Shown: piece by piece, positions 7,329 to 14,906 of the stretch
Numbering within the stretch: the first letter of the stretch is position 1
Layout of the letters: the number at the start of each line of letters is the position of its first letter
Assembly (NCBI GenBank): GCA_002293155.1
Contig: DBCQ01000061.1
Span: 40,643-59,099 of the forward strand
Direction of reading: 5' to 3'
Origin: Burkholderiales bacterium UBA954
GTDB lineage: Bacteria; Pseudomonadota; Gammaproteobacteria; Burkholderiales; Burkholderiaceae_A
Length of the DNA: 18,457 nucleotides
Notes under the pieces: model-generated
The model's input: only the letters and a program-made list of their open reading frames with translations
Told to the model about the DNA's origin: nothing
Database searches by the model: none
Position numbers and translations under genes: made by a program

Positions 7329-7967
7329 ATGGATCCATTATCTGACGCCGTGTCGGCCGAGTTTCCGAACATTGCCCACCATTATCTCGTGGCGATGCCC
7401 AGCCTGACCGACCCGCAGTTCGATGGTACGGTTATTTATTTAGCGGAACACACACCAAAGGGTGCGATGGGCCTGATCGTGAATCGGCCCTCTGATATGA
7501 ACCTCGCGACTCTATTTGATCGCATCGATCTGAAGCCTGAACCGGCTGTCAATCACGAGGGTATTCATGTTGGTGCCAGCCAGCCCAGGTTCGGGCTAAT
7601 CGGTCAGACACCGGTCTACCTTGGTGGGCCTGTCCACACGGACAGGGGGTTTGTCTTGCATGAACCGGTCGGCAAATGGAGTTCTACCCTTGTCTTGAAC
7701 GACGTGACGGGCCTCACCTCATCGCGTGACATTCTTGAGGCGACTGCTGCTGGCAGAGGCCCCGAGAGGGTCTTCGTCTCGCTTGGCTATGCAGGATGGG
7801 GAGAGGGTCAGCTCGATCAAGAACTCGCCGCGAACGCCTGGCTCACGGTGCCCGCAAGCGACACCTCCTTGATTTTTGATATTCCGGCCGAGGAGCGCTT
7901 TGCCTACGCATTCCGATTACTTGGAATCGATCCACTTCATTTCTCGGGTGCCGCTGGGCATGCATGA
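7329..7967 (+). CDS. yqgE: YqgE/AlgH family protein (UPF0301)
   Basis: The 212-residue protein has the YqgE hallmark blocks: HHYLVAMPSLTDPQFDGTVIYLAEH near the N-terminus, GAMGLIVNRP, VYLGGPVHTDRGFVLH and FVSLGYAGWGEGQLDQEL. The family is soluble, cytoplasmic and of unsettled biochemical function; the AlgH name comes from an effect on alginate genes in Pseudomonas. It is the first gene of a five-gene overlapping run, and its stop overlaps the ruvX start by 8 bp, as this pair is commonly joined in proteobacteria. AAAGG at 7311-7315 is rather far from the ATG, so the exact start is slightly uncertain, but no later start would keep the conserved N-terminus. Confidence 0.94.
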   Translation: MDPLSDAVSAEFPNIAHHYLVAMPSLTDPQFDGTVIYLAEHTPKGAMGLIVNRPSDMNLATLFDRIDLKPEPAVNHEGIHVGASQPRFGLIGQTPVYLGGPVHTDRGFVLHEPVGKWSSTLVLNDVTGLTSSRDILEATAAGRGPERVFVSLGYAGWGEGQLDQELAANAWLTVPASDTSLIFDIPAEERFAYAFRLLGIDPLHFSGAAGHA

Positions 7968-8382
7968 CCCGGCGCGTGGGGGTGAATCTCTCATGGCCTT
8001 TGATTTTGGTGAGCGTCGCATTGGGGTGGCGTTGGGCAATACGATTACGGGCGGCGCCAGGCCGCTTGCAGTCATTGAGCAGACCCGTCGCGAGGTAAGG
8101 TTCTCGGAAATCGCGGCGCTGATTGAGGCGTGGCAGCCCACGCGGCTCGTCGTGGGGCAGCCTCGCTTCCCCGATGGTGCTGACCATCCCTTCGCAGCCC
8201 GATGCAGGCGTTTTGCCAATCAACTCCAAGGCCGTTTTGGTCTTGCGGTCGAGTTGGTTGATGAGCGTTGGACATCGGCCCTAGCGCCGGGCCGCGATCC
8301 GGTGGATGCCGAGGCCGCCGCAATCCTTTTGCAAGCAGTTTTAGATACACTGTCGAGTCATGCCCCGATCCATTCAAATTAA
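7960..8382 (+). CDS. ruvX: Putative Holliday junction resolvase / pre-16S rRNA nuclease YqgF
   Basis: The 140-residue protein is an RNase H-fold nuclease of the YqgF family. Its first strand reads [16 protein letters not shown], with the catalytic Asp in FDFG. The later blocks [18 protein letters not shown] and [15 protein letters not shown] match the family's conserved Glu and Asp positions. In E. coli the protein is needed to mature the 5' end of 16S rRNA, and a junction-resolving role has also been proposed. I chose the ATG at 7960 because it gives the usual short leader before the first strand; a second in-frame ATG at 7993 would begin exactly at the strand. The frame is open further upstream to 7876 but that part lies inside yqgE. 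The 3' end overlaps pyrB by 23 bp, with no pyrR in between. Confidence 0.9.
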   Translation: MHDPARGGESLMAFDFGERRIGVALGNTITGGARPLAVIEQTRREVRFSEIAALIEAWQPTRLVVGQPRFPDGADHPFAARCRRFANQLQGRFGLAVELVDERWTSALAPGRDPVDAEAAAILLQAVLDTLSSHAPIHSN

Positions 8383-9328
8383 TGCCAACGGAGAGCTGAA
8401 TCATCTGCTCACGACCGAAGGTATTCCAAGGGCACTGATCCTAAAGATCCTAGATCGCGCCAAGACCTTTCTAGACCCCAATGACCCCAAAGAGGTCGTT
8501 AACGCGCCTCACCTCGCTGGCAAGAGCGTGTTTAATCTCTTTTTTGAGAATTCAACGAGAACCCGGACAACATTTGAGATTGCAGCCAAGCGGCTCTCTG
8601 CAGATGTAGTGAACTTGAATGTTCAGGCGTCAAGCACTTCTAAGGGTGAATCCCTGCTCGACACCATCGATAATCTCGCGGCAATGAAGGCCGATATGTT
8701 TGTTGTCCGGCATGGGCAGAGTGGGGCCCCTTACCTAATTGCAAAGCACATTAACAAGGTCGCGCCGCATATTCGAATCATGAATGCAGGCGATGGCCGC
8801 CATGCCCACCCGACACAAGCCTTATTAGACGCCTTTACGATTCAGCACTTTAAGGGCGACTTTCATCATCTGCGTGTGGCCATCGTCGGAGATATTCTGC
8901 ACTCACGTGTTGCACGATCCAATATTCATGCACTCGCGACACTCGGGGTCCCCGAGATCCGGGCAATTGCGCCTCTCACCCTCTTGCCATCAGGCTTAAA
9001 AGAGATGGGTCTGCAGGTCTACACGGATCTCGCAGAGGGTCTTCGTGGTGTCGATGTCATTATTATGCTGCGCCTACAAAATGAACGTATGCGTGGCGCC
9101 TTGCTTCCTTCAACCCAAGAATACTTTAAGCATTACGGCCTTACACAAGAGAAACTTGCCTTAGCAAAGCCCGATGCGATTGTCATGCATCCTGGCCCAA
9201 TGAATCGGGGCGTCGAGATCGACTCGGCAGTGGCCGATGGCGCGCAATCGGTGATCTTGTCTCAGGTCACTTTTGGTATCGCGGTGCGCATGGCGGTAAT
9301 GAGCATGCTTGCGGAGAGTCAACACTAA
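8360..9328 (+). CDS. pyrB: Aspartate carbamoyltransferase catalytic subunit
   Basis: At 322 residues this is a standard PyrB. The carbamoyl-phosphate loop [13 protein letters not shown] is at 61-73, the mobile-loop STSKGES at 92-98, HPTQALLD at 150-157 and [11 protein letters not shown] near 277-287. It joins carbamoyl phosphate to aspartate, the first committed step of pyrimidine synthesis. No pyrI regulatory subunit gene is present; instead the next gene, sharing one base with the stop (TAATG), is a degenerate dihydroorotase. That is the class A arrangement known in Pseudomonas, where PyrB and PyrC' form a dodecamer. The start at 8360 matches the family N-terminus although it overlaps ruvX by 23 bp. 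Confidence 0.97.
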   Translation: MPRSIQINANGELNHLLTTEGIPRALILKILDRAKTFLDPNDPKEVVNAPHLAGKSVFNLFFENSTRTRTTFEIAAKRLSADVVNLNVQASSTSKGESLLDTIDNLAAMKADMFVVRHGQSGAPYLIAKHINKVAPHIRIMNAGDGRHAHPTQALLDAFTIQHFKGDFHHLRVAIVGDILHSRVARSNIHALATLGVPEIRAIAPLTLLPSGLKEMGLQVYTDLAEGLRGVDVIIMLRLQNERMRGALLPSTQEYFKHYGLTQEKLALAKPDAIVMHPGPMNRGVEIDSAVADGAQSVILSQVTFGIAVRMAVMSMLAESQH

Positions 9329-10689
9329 TGTCGCCGACCCGCATGATGTCTGTTCCAGCGATTCTGCCGAGGCTACTGATTCGAGGTGGCCACCTTATCG
9401 ATCCTGTCAATTCGGTAGATGAGAAGACAGATCTCTGGATCGCTGACGGCAGTCTTGTTGCGCGAACCGAGCCCGGCAAGATGCTCGATGGTTTTGAGCC
9501 TGATGAGATTATTGATGCAACGGGCGCGCTTGTCTGCCCCGGTCTGATTGATCTCTCGGCGCGGTTGCGCGAACCCGGCTTTGAATACAAGGCAACACTC
9601 GAGTCCGAGATGCGTGCGGCGATTGCTGGCGGGGTAACACGATTAGTCTGCCCGCCCGATACAGATCCACCGCTCGATGAACCTGGATTAGTTGAGATGC
9701 TAAAGCATCGTGCGCGTAATCTTGCCCAGACTCACGTGCATCCCTTGGGCGCACTTACGATTGGATTAAAGGGGGAGCAGCTCACGGAGATGGCAGAGCT
9801 CTCTGAGGCGGGCTGTATTGGATTTTCCCAGGGGCCGTTGCCCGTTGTGAACACGCAGGTCTTGATGCGTGCGATGCAATACGCCCACACATTTGATTAT
9901 GCGGTTTGGCTCTACCCGATGGATCCCTGGGTTGGCCGCACCGGCGTTGCACACTCCGGAATTGTGTCAGGTCGAATGGGGCTGCCCGGCGTGCCAGTCG
10001 CAAACGAGACGATTGCGTTGCAAACAATTTTTGAACTGATGCGGGTCACGGGTGCGCGGGTTCACCTCTGTCGTCTATCATCAGCGGCCGGTATTGATCT
10101 CGTACGGCGTGCCAAACAAGAAGGGCTGCGGATCACGGCGGATGTCGCTGTTCATCACCTGCATCTGATCGATATTGATATCGCTGATTTTGATCCGAAC
10201 TTCCGGGTGCAGCCCCCGTTTCGTAGTCAGCGAGATCGCGAGGCGATTCGCAGCGGTCTGGCCGATGGAACGATTGATGTGGTCTGCTCAGACCACGCCC
10301 CAATTGATGATGATGCCAAACAGTTGCCATTTGGTGAGGCAGAGCCTGGCGTAACAGCGCTCGAATTACTGCTGCCACTGAGCCTGAAGTGGGCCAGAGA
10401 GTCGGGCCTTACCATGGCCCAAGCGATCCAGCGGCTAACCTCGAATCCTGCAACGGTGCTGGGTCGCGACGCAGGCCAGCTGGGGATTGGCGCACAGGCG
10501 GACATCTGTATTTTCCAGCCCGATAGGGTCTGGACCGTCAATGCCAAGAACCTATTTTCCCAAGGCTGCAATACCCCCTACTTTGGCCTCGATATCGAGG
10601 GCCAAGTCAGCACCGTGTTGGTCGATGGTCGGTGCGTGTTTGATCGATCGAAGGGCGGATTCGCCGCGGGGTACAAGCCGCGGGCATGA
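9328..10689 (+). CDS. pyrC': Non-catalytic dihydroorotase-like subunit PyrC' (PyrX)
   Basis: The 453-residue protein has the amidohydrolase fold of dihydroorotase: LLIRGGHLIDP at the start, CPGLIDLSARLREPG (70-84), SDHAPI (321-326) and a C-terminal GIGAQADICIF strand. The zinc ligands are mostly gone. The HxH that normally follows IDL is S77-A78-R79, the His-containing H-x-E-D block is YPMD (196-199), and the usual His of the VHxxHLS block is R249; D322 of SDHAP remains. It therefore should not hydrolyse dihydroorotate. In Pseudomonas such a PyrC' is needed to assemble active aspartate transcarbamoylase, and its place directly after pyrB fits. A working dihydroorotase should be elsewhere in the genome. 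A ribosome site GGAGAG (9313-9318) precedes the ATG; the end overlaps plsC by 4 bp. Confidence 0.9.
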   Translation: MSPTRMMSVPAILPRLLIRGGHLIDPVNSVDEKTDLWIADGSLVARTEPGKMLDGFEPDEIIDATGALVCPGLIDLSARLREPGFEYKATLESEMRAAIAGGVTRLVCPPDTDPPLDEPGLVEMLKHRARNLAQTHVHPLGALTIGLKGEQLTEMAELSEAGCIGFSQGPLPVVNTQVLMRAMQYAHTFDYAVWLYPMDPWVGRTGVAHSGIVSGRMGLPGVPVANETIALQTIFELMRVTGARVHLCRLSSAAGIDLVRRAKQEGLRITADVAVHHLHLIDIDIADFDPNFRVQPPFRSQRDREAIRSGLADGTIDVVCSDHAPIDDDAKQLPFGEAEPGVTALELLLPLSLKWARESGLTMAQAIQRLTSNPATVLGRDAGQLGIGAQADICIFQPDRVWTVNAKNLFSQGCNTPYFGLDIEGQVSTVLVDGRCVFDRSKGGFAAGYKPRA

Positions 10690-11441
10690 TCAGCCTGCTG
10701 TGGCGCGTATTCTGGCGCGCGGTGGGGTTATTTGGATTACTCTTGGTGGGGCTTCTCACGCTGCTGGTGGTCTATCCTGCGTGTTCAAACGCAGGTCGCT
10801 GCCGAATTCGACAGCGATGGTCCAAGGCCCTGCTCCTGATTTGCGGAGTTCGCGTTCGAAGCCAATCCCTTGATCGGTTCGAAGGCCAACCCCCAAGCCT
10901 CGTGGTGATGAACCATGTTTCTTGGCTTGATATTTTTCTTCTAACCAGCGTCCAACCTGCTACCTTTATTGCGAAATCTGAAATTCGTCGTTGGCCACTT
11001 GTCGGCTGGTTAGTCGCAGGCGCAGGCACACTCTTTATTGAGCGGGCGAGCCGCCATGCAGTCCGCCATGTCAATCGACAGATCATCCATCGGATGTCAT
11101 GTGGTGAGCACGTCGCGTTTTTCCCCGAGGGAACGACAACTGATGGTCGATTTGTTGGGCCATTTCACACCAGTTTGTTTGCAGCCGCATTGCCGCCGCA
11201 CCCCCATGATGTTGTGGTGATGGCGCTGCAATATCAGCAGCATGGGGTCTGGTCGCCCAAGCCTGCTTACATCGACGACCAGACTTTATTGGGATCGATC
11301 TACACCATTCTGAGCACCCGGGGCCTATCGGCTGAACTCAGGGTCTTGGAGGTTCTATCGGTTTCTGAGACGACCCTGACCCGTCATCAACTGGCCGCCT
11401 TAACAGAGCAGATTGTACGCAGTGCTGTGGAGGAGTTCTAG
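10686..11441 (+). CDS. plsC: 1-acyl-sn-glycerol-3-phosphate acyltransferase (PlsC family)
   Basis: The 251-residue protein starts with a membrane segment (residues about 12-30) and carries the acyltransferase motifs NHVSWLD (H77-x4-D82) and FFPEGTTTDG (145-154). It adds a second fatty acyl chain to lysophosphatidate at the inner membrane to make phosphatidate, a step in phospholipid synthesis. The start overlaps the pyrC' stop in an ATGA junction, so translation is likely coupled. Its stop overlaps the convergent apaH stop by 4 bp. PlsC homologues also include ornithine-lipid acyltransferases (OlsA), which this could be, although the yqgE-ruvX-pyrB-pyrC'-plsC order is common in betaproteobacteria. 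Confidence 0.9.
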   Translation: MISLLWRVFWRAVGLFGLLLVGLLTLLVVYPACSNAGRCRIRQRWSKALLLICGVRVRSQSLDRFEGQPPSLVVMNHVSWLDIFLLTSVQPATFIAKSEIRRWPLVGWLVAGAGTLFIERASRHAVRHVNRQIIHRMSCGEHVAFFPEGTTTDGRFVGPFHTSLFAAALPPHPHDVVVMALQYQQHGVWSPKPAYIDDQTLLGSIYTILSTRGLSAELRVLEVLSVSETTLTRHQLAALTEQIVRSAVEEF

Positions 11442-12283
11442 TCCTCTGTCTGCCTGCCCTCGTGGCTTGTCTGGATGTAAATCTTTTGATCCTCGAGCCG
11501 CACTGCAGTGAGTTGACGGCCCCATACACAGCCCGTATCAAGACTGATGAGATTTGGTTTTACGATGAGGCCAAGGGTTGACCAGTGCCCAAAAATGAGT
11601 CGATTACGGGCGGTCTTTCGCTGCGCCACCTCAAACCATGGAATAAGTGCAGGCCTCGGTTTTTTGGCATGACCAAGCCCTATCGTTACAGGGGCCTGTT
11701 TGTTTTTGAAATCTGGAACTCCATCTGCATTCAGGTAGCGTAAACGTGTCAGTGTATTGAGAATTGCCCGCAGTCGTTGCTGCCCCCGGACCCCATCAGC
11801 CCAATGGGGCGGGGCGCCAGTGACCATCTCGTTTAAAAAATCTTTCCAGTGCCGGCTCCTTAGCCGCGTCGATACCTCATTGGCTAACCGTAAGGTCTGG
11901 GCGAGTGTCCAGTGGGGCAAAACACCCGCATGAATCATCAAATTATTTCCGTCTGCGTGAGCGAGAGGCTGGTGTCGTAACCAATCAATCAGATCGGAGC
12001 GATCGGGTGCCCGCAGAATTCCCGACAGCGTATCGAGTGGCTGTTGTTGGCGCACGCCTGCAGCCACGGCGAGAAGATGGAGGTCGTGATTTCCCAAAAC
12101 GGTCTTTGCCCGATAGCCAGCAGCAATAATTCGGCGCAGTGTTTTAAGGGATTTTGGCCCGCGGTTGACAAGATCCCCGACAAACCAGAGCCGATCGCCC
12201 TGTGCACGAAACGGAATCTGTGCCATGAGCGCATCTAAGCTGTCGCAGCACCCCTGTATATCCCCAATGACATAGGTTGCCAT
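11438..12283 (-). CDS. apaH: Bis(5'-nucleosyl)-tetraphosphatase, symmetrical
   Basis: The 281-residue protein is a metallophosphoesterase of the ApaH type. Metal-binding motifs appear in order: GDIQGC (7-12), VGDLVNRGP (35-43) and LGNHDLHLL (63-71), with later His positions in MIHAGVLPHW and LIFGHWSTLG. It splits Ap4A into two ADP and also removes Np4 caps from RNA in E. coli. In enterics apaH sits with ksgA and apaG; here it is alone, convergent with plsC (4-bp overlap) and divergent from algC. I see no good ribosome site before the ATG. TTGACA on its strand (12341-12336) is a perfect -35 hexamer, but no good -10 follows at the usual spacing. Confidence 0.95.
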   Translation of the reverse strand: MATYVIGDIQGCCDSLDALMAQIPFRAQGDRLWFVGDLVNRGPKSLKTLRRIIAAGYRAKTVLGNHDLHLLAVAAGVRQQQPLDTLSGILRAPDRSDLIDWLRHQPLAHADGNNLMIHAGVLPHWTLAQTLRLANEVSTRLRSRHWKDFLNEMVTGAPPHWADGVRGQQRLRAILNTLTRLRYLNADGVPDFKNKQAPVTIGLGHAKKPRPALIPWFEVAQRKTARNRLIFGHWSTLGLIVKPNLISLDTGCVWGRQLTAVRLEDQKIYIQTSHEGRQTED

Positions 12284-12354
12284 GGCTAATTTGTCTCGAG
12301 TTTGTTTAAATCGCGACAGAATTGGGCGTGGGTCATGTCAAGATTGGGTGGCGG

Positions 12355-12382
12355 TTGTATTGGCCTGCTGAGTCTTTAAAAT
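12355..12382 (+). promoter_or_regulatory. Candidate sigma-70 promoter for algC-waaC-waaA
   Basis: TAAAAT (12377-12382) matches five of six -10 bases, and TTGTAT (12355-12360) offers a partial -35 with a 16-base spacer. It lies 47 bp before the chosen algC start. The -10 sits in the loop of a dyad, CTGAGT (12368-12373) with ACTCAG (12383-12388), which could be an operator. Confidence 0.4.
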
Positions 12383-12416
12383 ACTCAGGTTATTGTCGCA
12401 CCATTCAGAGACACCC

Positions 12417-12423
12417 AAGGAGA
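12417..12423 (+). promoter_or_regulatory. Ribosome binding site that sets the algC start
   Basis: AAGGAGA (12417-12423) is a strong Shine-Dalgarno sequence five bases before GTG 12429. The frame is open from an upstream TTG at 12393, but that codon lacks such a site, and the GTG start gives the family's normal short N-terminus. Confidence 0.7.
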
Positions 12424-12428
12424 AACCT

Positions 12429-13835
12429 GTGCAGCCTGCCGCCTCGATTTTTAAGGCCTACGATATCCGTGGCGTGGTCGACGAGACCCTGACGGACGAG
12501 GTTGTCACCTTGATTGGTGCAGCCCTTGGCCTGCTGATCCAACGGGCCGGAAAATCCGAATGTGTTGTGGGCCGTGATGGACGGCTGTCTGGTCCACGGC
12601 TGGTCGATGCCTTGGCTACTGGTCTATTGTCGGTGGGCATTGATGTGATCGATATCGGTCAGGTTCCAACGCCGGTCGTCTACTACGGAACTGTCAAAAC
12701 GGGCTGCGGGACGGGCGTTGCCGTTACGGGTAGCCATAACCCACCGCAATACAACGGGTTAAAGATGATGGTCGCCGGGGCCACGCTCTGGGGGGAAGCG
12801 ATTCAAGAAATTCGCAGTCTAATTGTCTCAGGCGCGGCGCATGCAGCGATGAAAAAGGCGCACCGTGTCGGAGTTCGTAGACTCGACACCGAGATGGCGA
12901 ATCAATTTACTCAAGCGATCATTGAAGATATTCACCTACAAAGGCCGATGTCGGTTGTGATTGATGCGGGCAATGGGGTCGCGGGTGGGATGGCGCCTGA
13001 ACTTCTGCGGGCCTTAGGGTGTCGGGTAACCGCCCTATATTGTGAGGTCGATGGACATTTCCCCAATCACCATCCGGATCCCGCCCATCCTGAAAACCTC
13101 CAGGATCTTATCGCTGCGGTTCAGGCAGGCGATGCAGAGATTGGCCTTGCCTTTGATGGCGATGGCGATCGACTCGGTGTTGTGACCCGGTCAGGCGCGA
13201 TTATCTGGCCAGATCGACAACTCATGCTCTATGCCGCTGATGTCCTAAAAAATAGGCCTGGCGCAGAGATTATTTTTGATGTGAAGTGTTCACGTCATGT
13301 TGCCCGTTGGGTCAGACATCACGGGGGTATCCCCGTGATGTGGAAGACTGGACATTCATTAATTAAAGCGAAGTTAAAAGAGACTGGTGCGCCTTTGGCT
13401 GGTGAGATGAGCGGCCATATTTTCTTTAATGACCGCTGGTTCGGCTTTGATGATGCGCTCTATACGGCGGCGCGATTATTAGAAATTGTCTCGCGATTTG
13501 AGAATCCATCGGCCGAGCTTGAAGGCCTTCCCAACTGCCCGTCAACGCCGGAGTTGCAGCTGGCGACTCGGGAGGGTGAGAATGTGAGGCTGGTTGAACG
13601 GCTGCGCGCAGAGGGCGACTTTCCAAGTGCAATTGAGCGCATCACCATCGATGGAATCCGCGTTGAGTATGCCGACGGATTTGGGCTTGCGCGCCCCTCG
13701 AACACTACGCCGGTTGTGGTGCTTCGGTTCGAGGCCGATAGCGACGAGGCCCTGCAGCGCATTCAGGCTGAGTTTCGAAGTAACCTACAGCGAATTGGGC
13801 TTTCGCTCAATATCCCTCTAGAGCTCCCTTTCTAG
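12429..13835 (+). CDS. algC: Phosphomannomutase/phosphoglucomutase
   Basis: Starting at GTG 12429 the protein has 468 residues, normal for the AlgC/ManB branch of alpha-D-phosphohexomutases. Four family signatures are visible: IFKAYDIRG at the N-terminus, the phospho-serine loop TGSHNPPQYNGLK (S102), the metal loop DGDGDR (243-248) and the sugar-binding GEMSGH (325-330). The enzyme interconverts 1- and 6-phosphates of mannose and glucose for LPS core, O-antigen or exopolysaccharide precursors. A strong AAGGAGA ribosome site supports the start. The stop TAG shares its last base with the GTG start of waaC, placing this supply enzyme in one operon with two inner-core transferases. A perfect 11-bp hairpin lies in the coding sequence at 13316-13341. 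Confidence 0.94.
   Translation: MQPAASIFKAYDIRGVVDETLTDEVVTLIGAALGLLIQRAGKSECVVGRDGRLSGPRLVDALATGLLSVGIDVIDIGQVPTPVVYYGTVKTGCGTGVAVTGSHNPPQYNGLKMMVAGATLWGEAIQEIRSLIVSGAAHAAMKKAHRVGVRRLDTEMANQFTQAIIEDIHLQRPMSVVIDAGNGVAGGMAPELLRALGCRVTALYCEVDGHFPNHHPDPAHPENLQDLIAAVQAGDAEIGLAFDGDGDRLGVVTRSGAIIWPDRQLMLYAADVLKNRPGAEIIFDVKCSRHVARWVRHHGGIPVMWKTGHSLIKAKLKETGAPLAGEMSGHIFFNDRWFGFDDALYTAARLLEIVSRFENPSAELEGLPNCPSTPELQLATREGENVRLVERLRAEGDFPSAIERITIDGIRVEYADGFGLARPSNTTPVVVLRFEADSDEALQRIQAEFRSNLQRIGLSLNIPLELPF
13316..13341. repeat. Perfect 11-bp inverted repeat inside algC
   Basis: ACATCACGGGG (13316-13326) pairs fully with CCCCGTGATGT (13331-13341) around the four-base loop GTAT. It encodes RHHGGIPVMW, in which the GG-x-P part is typical of the family, so coding constraint explains part of it. 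No T-run follows. Confidence 0.7.
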
Positions 13836-14884
13836 TGCACCCCGTGCAGCCTGTCCACCGTGTCTTGCTGATTAAAACCAGCTCAATGGGCGATATCGTG
13901 CATACGCTGTCCGCGGTGCAAGAGGCCGCAGCACGTTGCCCTCAGGTACGGTTCGATTGGGTATGCGAAGAAGCCTTCATCGATTTACCAGCGCTGAGTA
14001 CGGCGGTTGATCGGGTTATTCCTGTTGCAATACGTCGCTGGCGGTCAACGCTTTTACAGACACAGACCCGACATGAAATCGCAGCATTTATTCGGGAGCT
14101 ACGCGCGGTCCGCTATGACCGGGTAATTGATGCACAGGGGCTGATCAAAACGGCTTGGATTACGCGCTTAGCCAAGACTGAGCCTGCCGCGCGATGGGGC
14201 TATGACTGGTCAACTGCCCGCGAGCGGTGGGCTGCCTGGGCCACCAGCGGGCACGTACGTGCCCCCCAGCAGTGGCATGCAATCGAGCGTCTGAGAATAC
14301 TGTTTTCTCAAGCCCTAGGCTATCCATTAAGAGGTGAGATCGTCTGTCTGAATAGGCCGCCCATGAGGTCGGGTGGCCCTGATCCTGACCGGTCACGTCG
14401 GGTGATGTTTTGTCATGGAACGTCGCGACGAGAGAAATCCTGGCCTGCAGCCGATTGGTCTGCTTTAGGCATTAGGCTGCTTGATGCAGGAGCGTCGGAG
14501 ATTTTGATCCCCTGGGGGTCACCTGAGGAACATGCGCGCGCCCAGAGAATTGCAGAGGCGATCGGTGACCATGCGCAGGTCATGCCGGCCTCCACGATTG
14601 CAACGCTAGCGAAGGCGGTTCAGGAGGCCTGGGCTGTGGTTGGAGTTGATAGTGGGTTGATGCATCTGAGCGTTGTGCTTGGCCGGCCAACTCTTGCGCT
14701 AATGACAGGCGCACACCATAGAAAATTTCGTGCTTCTCGTTTTGCTCCCTCATGGGCGAGCCATGCGCGCGTGATCGTTCCCGAATCAGCAGGCGGGATA
14801 ATCACGGTCGATGAGGTAGCGCAGGCGTGGACTGATCTGCAGACGTCTCTGCACCCCGACATCACCAGATTAATCACGACCTAG
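13835..14884 (+). CDS. waaC: Lipopolysaccharide heptosyltransferase I
   Basis: This 349-residue GT-B enzyme of family GT9 shows the WaaC pattern: LLIKTSSMGDIVHTL (11-24, with D20 at the proposed catalytic base position), DAQGLIKTAWITRLA (99-113), the HGTSRREKSWP loop (194-204) and the nucleotide-sugar site VGVDSGLMHLSVVLG (269-283). It adds the first heptose from ADP-heptose to Kdo2-lipid A on the cytoplasmic face of the inner membrane. The start is GTG at 13835, sharing a base with the algC stop. A second in-frame GTG at 13844 is equally possible, and there is no ATG before the conserved core. No clear ribosome site is seen, which suggests coupling to algC. KTSSMGD favours WaaC over the heptosyltransferase II WaaF. 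Confidence 0.92.
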   Translation: MHPVQPVHRVLLIKTSSMGDIVHTLSAVQEAAARCPQVRFDWVCEEAFIDLPALSTAVDRVIPVAIRRWRSTLLQTQTRHEIAAFIRELRAVRYDRVIDAQGLIKTAWITRLAKTEPAARWGYDWSTARERWAAWATSGHVRAPQQWHAIERLRILFSQALGYPLRGEIVCLNRPPMRSGGPDPDRSRRVMFCHGTSRREKSWPAADWSALGIRLLDAGASEILIPWGSPEEHARAQRIAEAIGDHAQVMPASTIATLAKAVQEAWAVVGVDSGLMHLSVVLGRPTLALMTGAHHRKFRASRFAPSWASHARVIVPESAGGIITVDEVAQAWTDLQTSLHPDITRLITT

Positions 14885-14906
14885 ATTACGGAATGCGACA
14901 GCCTCA

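Noticed and set aside
7629..7646. 7-bp hairpin CCTGTCC-ACAC-GGACAGG in yqgE
   Set aside because: Stems of this length are expected by chance in a window this size, and it lies within a conserved coding block.
7876..7959. Upstream start for ruvX at 7876
   Set aside because: The extra residues lie entirely inside yqgE and do not resemble the YqgF N-terminus; the ATG at 7960 fits better.
9328..10689. Active dihydroorotase
   Set aside because: The HxH motif and two further metal-ligand histidines are replaced, so catalysis is not supported.
12336..12341. Perfect TTGACA on the minus strand as the apaH promoter
   Set aside because: No acceptable -10 hexamer lies 16-18 bases downstream, so I did not list it as a promoter.
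12393..12428. TTG start for algC at 12393
   Set aside because: It lacks a ribosome site, whereas GTG 12429 has AAGGAGA five bases upstream and yields the family-typical N-terminus.
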